Assembly (NCBI RefSeq): GCF_041397485.1
Contig: NZ_JAWKWO010000003.1
Span: 248,001-312,000 of the forward strand
DNA from: Zhengella sp020637775
GTDB taxonomy: Bacteria > Pseudomonadota > Alphaproteobacteria > Rhizobiales > Rhizobiaceae
Reading direction: 5' to 3'
Length of the DNA stretch: 64,000 nt
The translations under genes and the position numbers were made by a program. This document shows positions 53,966 to 62,572 of this stretch, piece after piece (within the stretch, counting starts at the first letter, position 1; each line of letters opens with the position of its first letter). Under the pieces are notes generated by a model. The model had not been told where the DNA came from. It did no database searches and saw only the letters and a program-made list of their open reading frames with translations.

Positions 53966-56900
53966 CTGAACCGTCTTTTTGTCATCATCGGTGGTCTTGT
54001 CGTCGCGGTACTCGCCGCAGCCGTCCTGGTGCCACCTTTCATTGACTGGTCGAACTATCGGACCCAGTTCGAGCGCGAGGCCAGCCGCCTCCTGGGCCGT
54101 CAGGTCACTGTGAGCGGCCAGGCCCAGGCCCGCCTGCTGCCGTTCCCGTCTGTCCGTTTCACCGACGTCAGCGTGGCCGGCACCGATGGCGGCGAGCCTG
54201 TCATGACAGCAGACAGTTTTTCCATGGATGCGGAACTGTCGCCTTTCCTGCGCGGGGAAATCCTGATCTTCGACATGCGGCTGGAAAAGCCGAAACTGAC
54301 CGTTTCCATCGACAATGAAGGCATTCTCGACTGGGCCATTCGCCCGCAGGCGCCGGCGGCCGTCAAGGAGATCACGCTGGAACAGGTCCGGATCATGGAT
54401 GGCGAAGTGACCGTGATTCATGCGGCCAGCGGTTCCAGGACGGCGGTCGAGGCCATCAATGCCACGGTTTCGGCCGAGACCTTGCAAGGTCCCTGGCGCG
54501 TCGCGGGAACAGGCCGTGTCGAAGGGCATTCAGGACGGTTCGTGTTTTCGACGGGCACTGTCACTGAAGATGGTCGGATCAGGCTACGCTCGCGCATCGA
54601 GCCTGATGAACTCGCGCTGACGCTGGAGGCCGACGGCCGTGCCGCGCTTATTGATGGTGCGCCGCGCTATAGCGGCACCTTCACGGTTGGTCCGCGCGTT
54701 GATGAGCCAGAGAAAGAAGGCGAGGCATTCTCCATTTCGGTGTTGTCGGACAATCCATGGACGGAACTGCGCCTTGCCGGCGAGTTCACGCTGGAAAACC
54801 GCCTGCTTGCCTTCGATACCATTCGCCTCGAAAGCGGCCCCGAGGAGGATCCCTACACGGCGGAAGGCACAGGATTCATCGATCTGGGGCTTGAGCCGCG
54901 TTTCGCGCTCAAACTGGAAGGGCGCCAGGTGCAATTGGCGGCCAAAGACACCACCGGATCGCCGGTTCCGTTTCCGACCAGGGTCGCTGCATTCCGGGCA
55001 TTTCTCGACCAATTGCCCCAGCCGCCGCTGCCGGGAACCATTGACATGTCCTTGCCGGCCGTTGTCGCCGGTGACACGACAATCAGGGACCTGTCCTTCG
55101 CTGCGCAGCCCAGACCCGAAGGCTGGAACATCTCCCGCTTCTCTGCGCATCTGCCGGGACGGACGACGCTTGAAGCATCAGGCCTTCTGAGCAATGCCGG
55201 TACGGTTTCGTTCGATGGAAACCTGTTGCTTGCCATTGCCCAGCCATCCGGTTTTGCCGCATGGCTGACCGATGACGTGGATGAGGCGATCCGCAGATTG
55301 GGGTCTGCAGGCTTTTCAGGTGCTGTCAATCTCTCACAAAATCGGCAAAGTGCGCGTGATCTTGAAATCATTCTGGGCGGTGCGAAGTTCACCGGACTGT
55401 TCGACAGGGTTTCGCCAGAAGGCGAAAAGGCGGCAACCGTTCTGGAGCTTGAAGGCCAGGCGCTGGATGTCGAGGGTTTTCGTGCCCTTGCGGCGCTGTT
55501 TTTTGGTGAAGCGGGCGAAGTCCGCCTTGCCCGCGACGATCTGGACCTGAAGCTGAAAGCCGGCCCCGTCCATGTCTCGGGCACACGTGCAGAGGCTGTG
55601 GACCTTGGCTTGCGTCTCAAGGAGGGAACGCTTGATATAGACCGCTTCGCGGTCAGAGGCCTTGAGGGTGCGGATCTTTCCGCCACCGGCCGTTTCGAAG
55701 GATTTCCGGAGATCGCCTCCGGCTCCGTCGATGCTTCGATCGCCGGGCGCGACTTGAACGATCTCGCGGATTTCCTGGCTAACCGCTATCCGGACAATGT
55801 CGTTTTACAGGAACTCGTTTCGCGCGCCGATTCGTTTCCTGGCCTGCTTACAGGAACGCGGATCGACTTCACCGGACGCCTCGACCCCGACAGTGCCCGC
55901 CTTTCAGGGCAGGGACGGGCAGGGGGGACCAGCTTCGATTTCCGGGTTGCCGGCGCGCGCAGCCTTCTGGCCGGCGAGGGGCGGATGCAACTTTCCGTCA
56001 CCGCGGCCAATGACGAGGGCGAAGCCGTGCTGGCTGCCTGGGGGGTGCCTGTGCTGCCCATCGGCCTGGCAGGCAGGGTGGAGACCGGATTGCAGATGAA
56101 CGGCACTCCCGGGGACGGATTTTCCGTTTCTGCAACGGTTTCCGGTCCAACTGCCTTGCTTCGCGTCACTGGTGACCTTCGAACCGACGGCAACCAGGTG
56201 CGACTTACAGGCAATGGTGAGGTGAAGGGCGAGGATCTTGCGCCATGGTTGATGGCGGCAGGCTACGGAATCCCGGGGGCGGAGTTCGGTCTCCCGGTTG
56301 TGCTTGAGGCGCCTATCACCCTGATGGATGGCGTACTCGGCCTGGCCGGGCTGGAAGGACATGTTGCCGGCCAGGGCGTGACCGGGGTTGCCGAACTGCG
56401 CATGGAGGAGGGACGGCCAAGACTGACCGGTAGCCTCAAGATCGAAACGCTGGCAATGGATTGGATTGCGGGCCTGCTACTGGGCAGTGACGCGGTCGCC
56501 CTCGCCGGTACGGAGGCCTGGCCGGATCAGCCGTTTACCGCACAGGGGCAAGTGCCGATCAATGCTGGCCTGACGCTGGAAGCCGACAAGCTCACCCTTG
56601 CCGGTTTGCTTCCCCTTGAAGACGTGAATATGCGTCTCACGGCCGAGCGGGACAGGATCCGGATTTCCGATCTCGATGCGGGCCTTGCGGGGGGCAGAAT
56701 TCAGGCCCTTGTTGAAGTGGCCAATGCATCCGGCAGCGCGACTGTCTCCTCGCAGTTGAGCATGAGCGGCGCAAATGTCGCGTCACTGTATCCGGAGCAT
56801 CTCGCCGCGGGTGTCGCGAATGTTTCGGCCAACATTTCCGGAAGTGGCAAGACGCCTGGCAGTTTTCTAGCCTCCCTGTCGGGGTCCGGATCGGCAGATG

Positions 56901-57706
56901 TCGCGCAGGTCGTCTTGGAGGGCTTCAACACGGGAGCCTATCCCGAGATCGTTGATGCCGCCGACGCGATCGGACCTGAAATCGATCAGGCGGCCGTATC
57001 GGGCCTTGCTGTTCCACTCCTGAAGCAGGGCAGCCTGCGAATCGACGGCGCCGATTTCGCGTTCACGGTCGCAGGTGGCGTGGTGCGAAGCGCGCCCGTT
57101 CGAATCCAGACCGGTGAAGCCACGTTGACCGCCGAATTCGGGCACAATCTTGCGACTGGCCAAAAGCAGGCCAATGGCAACGTTGTCTTTGACCCTGGTG
57201 AAGAGGCACTGGCGGGATCGGAACCCGTGGTGCGGTTCGCATGGGATAGCGCCAGCGGACTTGACCTCGATATAAGCCCTCTGACCCAATACCTCACACA
57301 ACGGGCGCTCGAACGCGAACAGGCTCGGGTAGAGGCCATGCAGGCCCTGCTTCTGGAAAAACAGAGGCTGAGGCGCGAAGCCGGTTACTTCGCCGCGCTT
57401 GCGAGCCAGCGGGACGAAATCAGGGCCGAGGAGGAACGCCGCCAGGCCGAGGAAGATGCTCGCAGACAAGCGGAAGAGGAGCAGTCTCTCCAGACCGGCA
57501 ATGAGCCAGAGCAGCAGATTCACCTTCAGGATGGAGCTGGACCTTCAACGCCATCGGCGGAACCCGACGCGGCGGGTAGCAGCATCATTCGCAGGCCGAT
57601 TGCGCCTCCGGAACGTCAGCCCGGTCCTTCGGAAGAACTTGATTCGATTTTTGACAGAGACGCGTTTTCAATCGAACAAATCCTGAGATCAAACAACGAA
57701 TTCTGA
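53966..57706 (+). CDS. AsmA family protein, apparent CTG start
   Basis: A 1246-residue AsmA-like protein, one of the long inner-membrane-anchored proteins thought to bridge the envelope in lipid transport. The anchor (NRLFVIIGGLVVAVLAAAVLVPPFIDW) is only reached if translation starts at CTG 53966, which has GGGAG seven bases upstream; the next usable codon, GTG 54029, would remove the membrane segment. The N-terminal AsmA domain follows (SRLLGRQVTVSGQAQARLLP), then long beta-rich repeats and a second AsmA domain (about 900-1110). The tail (about 1120-1190) is a Glu/Arg coiled coil, then a Pro-rich end. Nothing lies in the 67-base gap upstream. Confidence 0.9.
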   Translation: MNRLFVIIGGLVVAVLAAAVLVPPFIDWSNYRTQFEREASRLLGRQVTVSGQAQARLLPFPSVRFTDVSVAGTDGGEPVMTADSFSMDAELSPFLRGEILIFDMRLEKPKLTVSIDNEGILDWAIRPQAPAAVKEITLEQVRIMDGEVTVIHAASGSRTAVEAINATVSAETLQGPWRVAGTGRVEGHSGRFVFSTGTVTEDGRIRLRSRIEPDELALTLEADGRAALIDGAPRYSGTFTVGPRVDEPEKEGEAFSISVLSDNPWTELRLAGEFTLENRLLAFDTIRLESGPEEDPYTAEGTGFIDLGLEPRFALKLEGRQVQLAAKDTTGSPVPFPTRVAAFRAFLDQLPQPPLPGTIDMSLPAVVAGDTTIRDLSFAAQPRPEGWNISRFSAHLPGRTTLEASGLLSNAGTVSFDGNLLLAIAQPSGFAAWLTDDVDEAIRRLGSAGFSGAVNLSQNRQSARDLEIILGGAKFTGLFDRVSPEGEKAATVLELEGQALDVEGFRALAALFFGEAGEVRLARDDLDLKLKAGPVHVSGTRAEAVDLGLRLKEGTLDIDRFAVRGLEGADLSATGRFEGFPEIASGSVDASIAGRDLNDLADFLANRYPDNVVLQELVSRADSFPGLLTGTRIDFTGRLDPDSARLSGQGRAGGTSFDFRVAGARSLLAGEGRMQLSVTAANDEGEAVLAAWGVPVLPIGLAGRVETGLQMNGTPGDGFSVSATVSGPTALLRVTGDLRTDGNQVRLTGNGEVKGEDLAPWLMAAGYGIPGAEFGLPVVLEAPITLMDGVLGLAGLEGHVAGQGVTGVAELRMEEGRPRLTGSLKIETLAMDWIAGLLLGSDAVALAGTEAWPDQPFTAQGQVPINAGLTLEADKLTLAGLLPLEDVNMRLTAERDRIRISDLDAGLAGGRIQALVEVANASGSATVSSQLSMSGANVASLYPEHLAAGVANVSANISGSGKTPGSFLASLSGSGSADVAQVVLEGFNTGAYPEIVDAADAIGPEIDQAAVSGLAVPLLKQGSLRIDGADFAFTVAGGVVRSAPVRIQTGEATLTAEFGHNLATGQKQANGNVVFDPGEEALAGSEPVVRFAWDSASGLDLDISPLTQYLTQRALEREQARVEAMQALLLEKQRLRREAGYFAALASQRDEIRAEEERRQAEEDARRQAEEEQSLQTGNEPEQQIHLQDGAGPSTPSAEPDAAGSSIIRRPIAPPERQPGPSEELDSIFDRDAFSIEQILRSNNEF

Positions 57707-57713
57707 CCGTAGA

Positions 57714-57947
57714 TCACTGGCAGGGCGCCTGGGCATGGCGTTTGAGGTCGGAAAGCACGGCCAGCCGCAAGGCCGACGACAGGTTTGAATCCCGTGGCCG
57801 TGAGCTGTCGATTTCCGCCACGAGTGCGGCAAGTGCAAGATCACGCGTGCGCGCCATCCGGTTCAGTTCCAGAAAGAATGCTTCTTCAAGCGAAAAGGAG
57901 GTCCGGTGTCCCTGGATGGACACCGAATACTTCCGGATGGCGCTCAT
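57714..57947 (-). CDS. Ribbon-helix-helix domain protein (RHH_4 type)
   Basis: A 77-residue protein with a ribbon-helix-helix fold: the strand IRKYSVSIQGHRTSFSLEEAFF leads to the helix ELNRMARTRDLALAALVAEIDS, then NLSSALRLAVLSDL. RHH_4 proteins of alphaproteobacteria are probable DNA-binding regulators of unknown target. The start overlaps the DUF4169 stop by 4 bases. Together with sspB this forms a minus-strand group that recurs in Rhizobiales. Confidence 0.87.
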   Translation of the reverse strand: MSAIRKYSVSIQGHRTSFSLEEAFFLELNRMARTRDLALAALVAEIDSSRPRDSNLSSALRLAVLSDLKRHAQAPCQ

Positions 57948-58135
57948 GGATCAGGCTTGTCCGAACAACGCTTGTGGCCATCCAGGTGCCTTTCGTGCAA
58001 CGCCCGTGAAGCCTTGTCCTGCTTCTTCTCCGCTTTCGTCCTTCCGTGGACCAAGCGGTTGGCTTCCGCCACCTTCTGCGCGTCCTTGCGCCGTTTTTGC
58101 TTTCTCGCCTGACGAAGATTGACGATTTCGGCCAT
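57944..58135 (-). CDS. DUF4169 family protein
   Basis: A 63-residue, highly charged protein that opens with MAEIVNLRQARKQKRR, the DUF4169 pattern, and continues with GRTKAEKKQDKA. It is probably a helical basic protein; the function is unknown. It is sandwiched between sspB (stop 41 bases before its start) and the RHH gene (4-base overlap). The order sspB-DUF4169-RHH is typical for the group. Confidence 0.87.
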   Translation of the reverse strand: MAEIVNLRQARKQKRRKDAQKVAEANRLVHGRTKAEKKQDKASRALHERHLDGHKRCSDKPDP

Positions 58136-58176
58136 GATCCCGTTGTCCAGTCTTCAGCCGTGTCGGGCGGTTTCAC

Positions 58177-58740
58177 CTATTTCTTCTTGCGGAACGCGTC
58201 GAGCGAGACAATGTCGGCCGCGGGCTTTTCCGCATCTTCCGCGTCCTTGGCTATTTCCTTTTGCGGTCGTGCTGCCTTGCCTTTTGCCTTGGACTGTTTG
58301 GGCGGAGGCGCGGTTTCATCCGGCACATCCTCTTGCGCAGGCGCGGTCTGCAACTCGGTGATCTCAGCGACCTGGTTCTCTTCCAGCCGGACATCGAACT
58401 CGAGTTCGAAATTGACCGAAGGGTCGTAGAAACCGCGCACGGCCGAGAAAGGCACCTCCAGCTTTTCCGGGATGTCGGAGAAGGAGAGACCGACCTCGAA
58501 GCCGCTTTCGGCGACCTTCAGGTCCCAATACTGATACTGGAGAACAATGGTCATCTGCTCCGGGTATTTTTCCATGAGCCGCGATGAGATGCGGACTCCA
58601 GGAGCCTGGGTCAGGAAGGTAATGAAGAAGTGGTGATTTCCGGGCAGCCCGGTCTTGGCTACCTCTGTCAATACTTTCCGCATCACGCCCCGAAGCGCGT
58701 CCTGCGCCAGAATGTCGTAGCGGATGTGGTCCTGAGCCAT
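58177..58740 (-). CDS. sspB: SspB family ClpXP adaptor (alphaproteobacterial SspB)
   Basis: SspB delivers ssrA-tagged proteins to the ClpXP protease. The 187-residue protein has the substrate-binding domain (about 1-115) with RYDILAQDALRGVMRKVL, HHFFITFLTQAPGV and VPFSAVRGFYDPSVNFELEF, then a charged linker rich in Ala, Lys and Pro, and a C-terminal ADIVSLDAFRKKK, the ClpX-docking (XB) module. The start is taken at ATG 58740 where the family begins; an ATG 57 bases upstream extends it without support. It lies directly downstream of the ssrA gene on the same strand. Confidence 0.93.
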   Translation of the reverse strand: MAQDHIRYDILAQDALRGVMRKVLTEVAKTGLPGNHHFFITFLTQAPGVRISSRLMEKYPEQMTIVLQYQYWDLKVAESGFEVGLSFSDIPEKLEVPFSAVRGFYDPSVNFELEFDVRLEENQVAEITELQTAPAQEDVPDETAPPPKQSKAKGKAARPQKEIAKDAEDAEKPAADIVSLDAFRKKK

Positions 58741-58844
58741 CGTCGCCTGATCCTCGATTCCTGTTCGCCACTGATTTAGAACATGTAGGGTCGGCACGCA
58801 AAGGCTTCATTCCCTCACGCGTCGGTTTCGGCGCACAAAAAACA

Positions 58845-58882
58845 AGAAAGAAAAGTGGAGGCTTCTGTTGCCAGGCGCCTCC
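58845..58882 (-). terminator. Rho-independent terminator of ssrA
   Basis: On the minus strand GGAGGC pairs with GCCTCC around a 14-base loop and is followed by a T-rich run (ACTTTTCTTTCTTG). It directly follows the tmRNA coding piece. Confidence 0.75.
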
Positions 58883-58883
58883 G

Positions 58884-59160
58884 GGCCCCGCCTGACGGGG
58901 CTAACCGTCAGGACTTAGATCGAAGCAGTCGCACCGCCATTAGGCAGCGAGACGAGCCTCAGCATAGTTGTCGTTGGCAACTATAATTGTGACCCGATAA
59001 CGGTGGTATCATGCCGAGCGAAAGTCCGATCTTTACACCCTCGTCGATCCTGTTTCGCCCCCATCAGAAAATGCCGCGACCGGCATCTTCTGGTGGAGGC
59101 GCCGGGTACCGCCCCCGGGTCCGAATGGCTTATTACATCGGCCGTTTATCGCCATAGTCA
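58884..59160 (-). ncRNA. ssrA: Circularly permuted two-piece tmRNA (acceptor piece, spacer, coding piece)
   Basis: tmRNA with SmpB rescues stalled ribosomes and tags the nascent peptide. On the minus strand the acceptor piece comes first (about 59160-59091): T-stem CCGGG/CCCGG with a 7-base loop, then CGCCTCC and the CCA end at 59091. After a short spacer the coding piece starts at 59062 with GGGGGCG, which pairs with CGCCTCC to form the 7-bp acceptor stem. The tag frame from 58978 to the stop at 58940 reads ANDNYAEARLAA, the standard alphaproteobacterial tag. A pseudoknot (CCTGACGG/CCGTCAGG with GCCCC/GGGGC) and a terminator follow. The 5' end of the acceptor piece is approximate. Confidence 0.93.
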
Positions 59161-59419
59161 GACAAGCTGACCGCCCAGATATAGGCATGACGCGGCGGAA
59201 AAGAAAGGGGGCGGCGGCAGGAAAGCGGCGCGAAACCGGCGGCTTGTGTATTCGCCTTTACCTGCTTGGCTACTTTGACTTTGTTGCTTGCGGGATTGAC
59301 TTGCGGGAGCCGGATTGTAGCCTCTGATCTTGTCAGGCCTGCCAGACTGGCAGAATCGACATGCAGGAAACGGGGACAGCCGCTGTCGGCTTTTCGGTGC
59401 GCCAAAGGGGAGAAAAACC

Positions 59420-59728
59420 ATGGCAGACTATGTTGCGGACGTGAAGAAGTACGATGCAGGCGCTGACGAAGCGGTTGTCGGCAAGATCGTCAAGCATCTG
59501 GGTATTGCGTTGCGGTCGAGAGACGCATCGCTGGTTTCCTGTTCCGATCCGTCCGAACTGGACCGCGTGGTGGAGAAATGGTGCGGCAAGAAGCTCGGCG
59601 TTACCGGTGAGGCCGCCGATTCCGCAGTCCAGACGGTATGCGGCCTGATGAGCGACGATCGCTCCAAATCCCGCGTGACATTCTACTATCTGGTCGCCAA
59701 GGAACTGGGAAAACTGGGCGAACTGTAA
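59420..59728 (+). CDS. DUF2853 family protein
   Basis: A 102-residue, helix-rich soluble protein matching DUF2853: MADYVADVKKYDAGADEAVVGKIVKHLGIAL at the N-terminus, then CSDPSELDRVVEKWCGKKLG and TFYYLVAKELGKLGEL. Function is unknown. GGGGAG lies eight bases upstream of ATG 59420, which decides the start. The roughly 260-base gap between ssrA and this gene shows no other gene. Confidence 0.87.
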   Translation: MADYVADVKKYDAGADEAVVGKIVKHLGIALRSRDASLVSCSDPSELDRVVEKWCGKKLGVTGEAADSAVQTVCGLMSDDRSKSRVTFYYLVAKELGKLGEL

Positions 59729-59753
59729 TTGGCAGGCCGATTGCTTGGTGGAG

Positions 59754-59780
59754 AAGGCCGCAGAGCGAGGCAGGCCTTTT
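59754..59780 (+). terminator. Terminator after the DUF2853 gene
   Basis: AAGGCC / GGCCTT forms a stem around a 13-base interior and leads into TTTT then C residues, 26 bases after the stop codon. Confidence 0.5.
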
Positions 59781-59883
59781 CCCCGCAAGCCTGTGCAGAA
59801 GCCACATGGCGGGGCAACGCGCTCTTCGTACGGCAAGGCAGATAGGCTAGGCTGCGGGCAGGAATCAGCCCGGATCGGACACG

Positions 59884-60678
59884 ATGCGCCAATATCTCGA
59901 TTTGCTTTCCCATGTTCTGGACAACGGGGTCGACCGTGGTGACCGGACAGGTACCGGAACGCGGTCGGTTTTCGGCTACCAGATGCGTTTCGATCTCGAT
60001 GACGGTTTCCCGGTCCTGACAACCAAAAGGCTGCATCTCCGTTCGATCATCCACGAATTGCTCTGGTTTCTCTCCGGCGATACCAACATCGCATATCTGA
60101 ACAGCAATGGCGTTTCCATTTGGGATGAATGGGCAGACGAGAACGGCGATCTCGGACCTGTTTACGGTGCGCAATGGCGGTCATGGCCTGATGGCAGGGG
60201 CGGCACGATCGACCAGATTACAGGCCTTCTTGACCAGATCCGGCGCAATCCCGATTCCCGCAGGCTGATTGTTTCGGCCTGGAACCCGGCAGAAGTCGAT
60301 CACATGGCATTGCCGCCCTGCCATTGCCTGTTCCAGTTCTATGTCGCTGAAAGGCGCCTTTCCTGCCAGCTCTATCAGCGGTCAGCGGATATCTTTCTCG
60401 GCGTTCCCTTCAACATCGCGTCCTATGCGTTGCTGACCATGATGATCGCGCAGGTCAGCGGCCTGAAACCGGGGCATTTCATTCATACGCTTGGCGACGC
60501 GCATCTGTATCACAATCATTTCGAGCAGGCCCGTTTGCAATTGACGCGCACTCCGAGGGCCTTGCCGTTCATGAAGCTCAATCCCGCGGTTCGCGACCTC
60601 TTCGCTTTCCGCTATGAGGATTTTGAACTCGTCGGTTACGAGGCCGATCCGTCGATCAAGGCACCGATCGCTGTCTGA
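59884..60678 (+). CDS. thyA: Thymidylate synthase
   Basis: ThyA methylates dUMP to dTMP with methylenetetrahydrofolate, yielding dihydrofolate, which the downstream DHFR recycles. The 264-residue protein aligns closely with the E. coli length; the nucleophile is C146 in LPPCHCLFQF, and DRTGTGTRSVFG, SAWNPAEVDHMALP, QRSADIFLGVPFNIASYA and HLYHNH are present. The stop codon lies within a hairpin (60671-60691). folA follows 91 bases later. Confidence 0.97.
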   Translation: MRQYLDLLSHVLDNGVDRGDRTGTGTRSVFGYQMRFDLDDGFPVLTTKRLHLRSIIHELLWFLSGDTNIAYLNSNGVSIWDEWADENGDLGPVYGAQWRSWPDGRGGTIDQITGLLDQIRRNPDSRRLIVSAWNPAEVDHMALPPCHCLFQFYVAERRLSCQLYQRSADIFLGVPFNIASYALLTMMIAQVSGLKPGHFIHTLGDAHLYHNHFEQARLQLTRTPRALPFMKLNPAVRDLFAFRYEDFELVGYEADPSIKAPIAV

Positions 60679-60691
60679 TCTGTGCAGACAG
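60671..60691 (+). other. Hairpin overlapping the thyA stop codon
   Basis: CTGTCTG / CAGACAG is a perfect 7-bp repeat with a 7-base loop; the thyA stop (60676-60678) is inside the left arm and loop edge. There is no T run. It could modulate thyA-folA read-through or protect the mRNA. Confidence 0.35.
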
Positions 60692-60769
60692 GTATTCACC
60701 ACATGCCTATTCATTTCGCCAGTGCCTGTTGCGCCCAGACCCCTTTCTTCAAGACACCGGAATGCAGCC

Positions 60770-61318
60770 ATGCATGATATCGTCATCATTGTCGCTGCGG
60801 CGCTGAACAATGTCATCGGCAGGGACGGCGCCATGCCATGGCACCTGTCCAGCGATCTCAAGCGGTTCAAGGCATTGACGATGGGCTGCCCCATCATCAT
60901 GGGCCGAAAGACCTTCGAGAGCATAGGCAAGCCGTTGCCGGGGCGGCTCAACATCGTGGTGACGCGCGATTTCGACTGGGAGGCCGATGGCGCCTTGCGT
61001 GTCGCGTCTCTCGAAACCGCTCTTGAACTGGCATCGGCCAATGTCGATTCTGCCTGCCGCCAGGCGGAGGACAGGGGAGAAGCCCCGCCGGATCTCGACA
61101 TTTGCGTGATCGGCGGCGGTGAGATTTATGCCCAGGCAATGGAGCGCGCGGATACGATACACCTCACCCGCGTGCTGGCCGATGTGGAAGGCGATACGGT
61201 GTTTCCGCCGCTGGCGGTGGGCGACTGGGCGCTGGTTGCGACAGAGGACATTCCGGCCGGGCCTGCCGACAGCCATCCAACCCGATACGAGGTCTGGACC
61301 CGAAACCGGGCAGGCTGA
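60770..61318 (+). CDS. folA: Dihydrofolate reductase
   Basis: DHFR reduces dihydrofolate made by ThyA to tetrahydrofolate with NADPH. The 182-residue protein has VAAALNNVIGRDGAMPWHLSSDLKRFKALT with the W and substrate aspartate (D28-region), IIMGRKTFESIGKPLPGRLNIVVTRD, and CVIGGGEIYAQAM. It is slightly longer than E. coli DHFR because of an insert around residues 85-108 (VDSACRQAEDRGEAPPDLD). The start at 60770 is decided by homology; its ribosome site is weak. Confidence 0.95.
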   Translation: MHDIVIIVAAALNNVIGRDGAMPWHLSSDLKRFKALTMGCPIIMGRKTFESIGKPLPGRLNIVVTRDFDWEADGALRVASLETALELASANVDSACRQAEDRGEAPPDLDICVIGGGEIYAQAMERADTIHLTRVLADVEGDTVFPPLAVGDWALVATEDIPAGPADSHPTRYEVWTRNRAG

Positions 61319-61477
61319 GTGCCCAGGTCCGGTGGTTGCCGCTGTCGTTCGCAGAAATCGCGCAATTCGTGACGACTTTGCGACCGGTGTCGTTGAAAGC
61401 GGCCGGGCGGCTTCCTATAACGTGAACACGATCGGGTTTTTGACACCCTGCGGGCAAAGCAGGACAAAGGAGTATCG

Positions 61478-62572
61478 ATGCCCTGGAGCAATCAAGGTGG
61501 AGGCGGCGGCCCGTGGGGCGGCGGCAACAATGGCGGCGGCGGCGGCCCATGGGGGCAGGGGCCCCAGGGACCGCGCGGTCCGCAGGGATCGCCCCCGGAT
61601 CTCGAAGACATTATCCGAAAGGGACAGGATCGTCTCAAGCAGGCCATGCCTGGCGGCGGTGGCGGCCCGGCCCTCTTCGGCCTGATTGGCGCCGGCGTCG
61701 TCGTTTTGTGGCTGTTCCAATCCATATATACGGTTCAGCCGGATGAGCTGGGCGTCGAGTTGCGGTTCGGCGAGCCGAAGAACGAGATCTCCGAACCCGG
61801 ATTGCATTTCCATTTCTGGCCGGTGGAAACCGTCGAGAAGGCGACCACAGCGGAAAAACTCGTCACGATCGGATCCGGGGCAGGCGGCCGCGCCAATTCG
61901 GGACTTATGCTCTCGGGCGACCAGAACATTGTCGATGTGACATTCTCCGTCGCCTACCAGATCGCGGATCCCAAGGCCTATCTGTTCAACGTGGCCGATC
62001 CGGACGAGATGCTTCGTTCGGTGTCCGAGAGCGCCATGCGCGAAGTGGTCGGACGCCGCGAGGCTCAGGATGTGTTCCGCGATGACCGTCAAGGCATTGC
62101 CGACGATGTGCGCCAGACGGTTCAGGTCGCGATGGAGCAATACGGCGCGGGCCTGACCGTCAATGCAATCTCGATCGAGGATGCCGCTCCGCCGCGCGAA
62201 GTGGCTGACGCGTTCGATGAAGTGCAGCGCGCCGAGCAGGACGAAGACCGCTTCCGCGAGGAAGCCAACCAGTACGCCAACCAGAAGCTGGGCCAGGCTC
62301 GCGGTGAAGCGGCGCAGATTCGCGAAGAGGCTGCGGCCTACGCCAATCGCGTCGTGCAGGAAGCGACGGGTGAGGCGCAACGCTTCATTTCTGTGTTCAA
62401 TGAATATGAGAAGGCACCCGAGGTGACCCGCAAGCGCATGTTCCTTGAGACTATGGAAAACGTCCTTGGCGATTCCAACAAGGTCATCATCGAACAGGGT
62501 AGCGGCGGCTCCGGTGTCGTCCCCTATCTGCCGCTCAACGAATTGACGCCGCGGGGAGGAGCACAGCGATGA
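61478..62572 (+). CDS. hflK: FtsH protease modulator HflK
   Basis: HflK and HflC form a membrane complex that surrounds and restrains FtsH. The 364-residue protein starts with a Gly/Pro/Trp-rich cytoplasmic tail (residues 1-60) that is very long in Gly repeats, then a transmembrane segment (about 66-84), and the SPFH/band-7 domain from QPDELGVELRFGEP onward. REVVGRREAQDVFRDDR and the charged helix EANQYANQKLGQARGEAAQIREEA are typical. The stop overlaps hflC (ATGA). Gly repeats and GC bias make the first 60 codons low in complexity. Confidence 0.95.
   Translation: MPWSNQGGGGGPWGGGNNGGGGGPWGQGPQGPRGPQGSPPDLEDIIRKGQDRLKQAMPGGGGGPALFGLIGAGVVVLWLFQSIYTVQPDELGVELRFGEPKNEISEPGLHFHFWPVETVEKATTAEKLVTIGSGAGGRANSGLMLSGDQNIVDVTFSVAYQIADPKAYLFNVADPDEMLRSVSESAMREVVGRREAQDVFRDDRQGIADDVRQTVQVAMEQYGAGLTVNAISIEDAAPPREVADAFDEVQRAEQDEDRFREEANQYANQKLGQARGEAAQIREEAAAYANRVVQEATGEAQRFISVFNEYEKAPEVTRKRMFLETMENVLGDSNKVIIEQGSGGSGVVPYLPLNELTPRGGAQR

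Noticed and set aside
61490..61600. GGC-rich tandem repeat at the start of hflK
   Set aside because: It encodes the Gly-rich N-terminal tail usual in HflK and is in frame with the rest of the protein; not a mobile or regulatory repeat.
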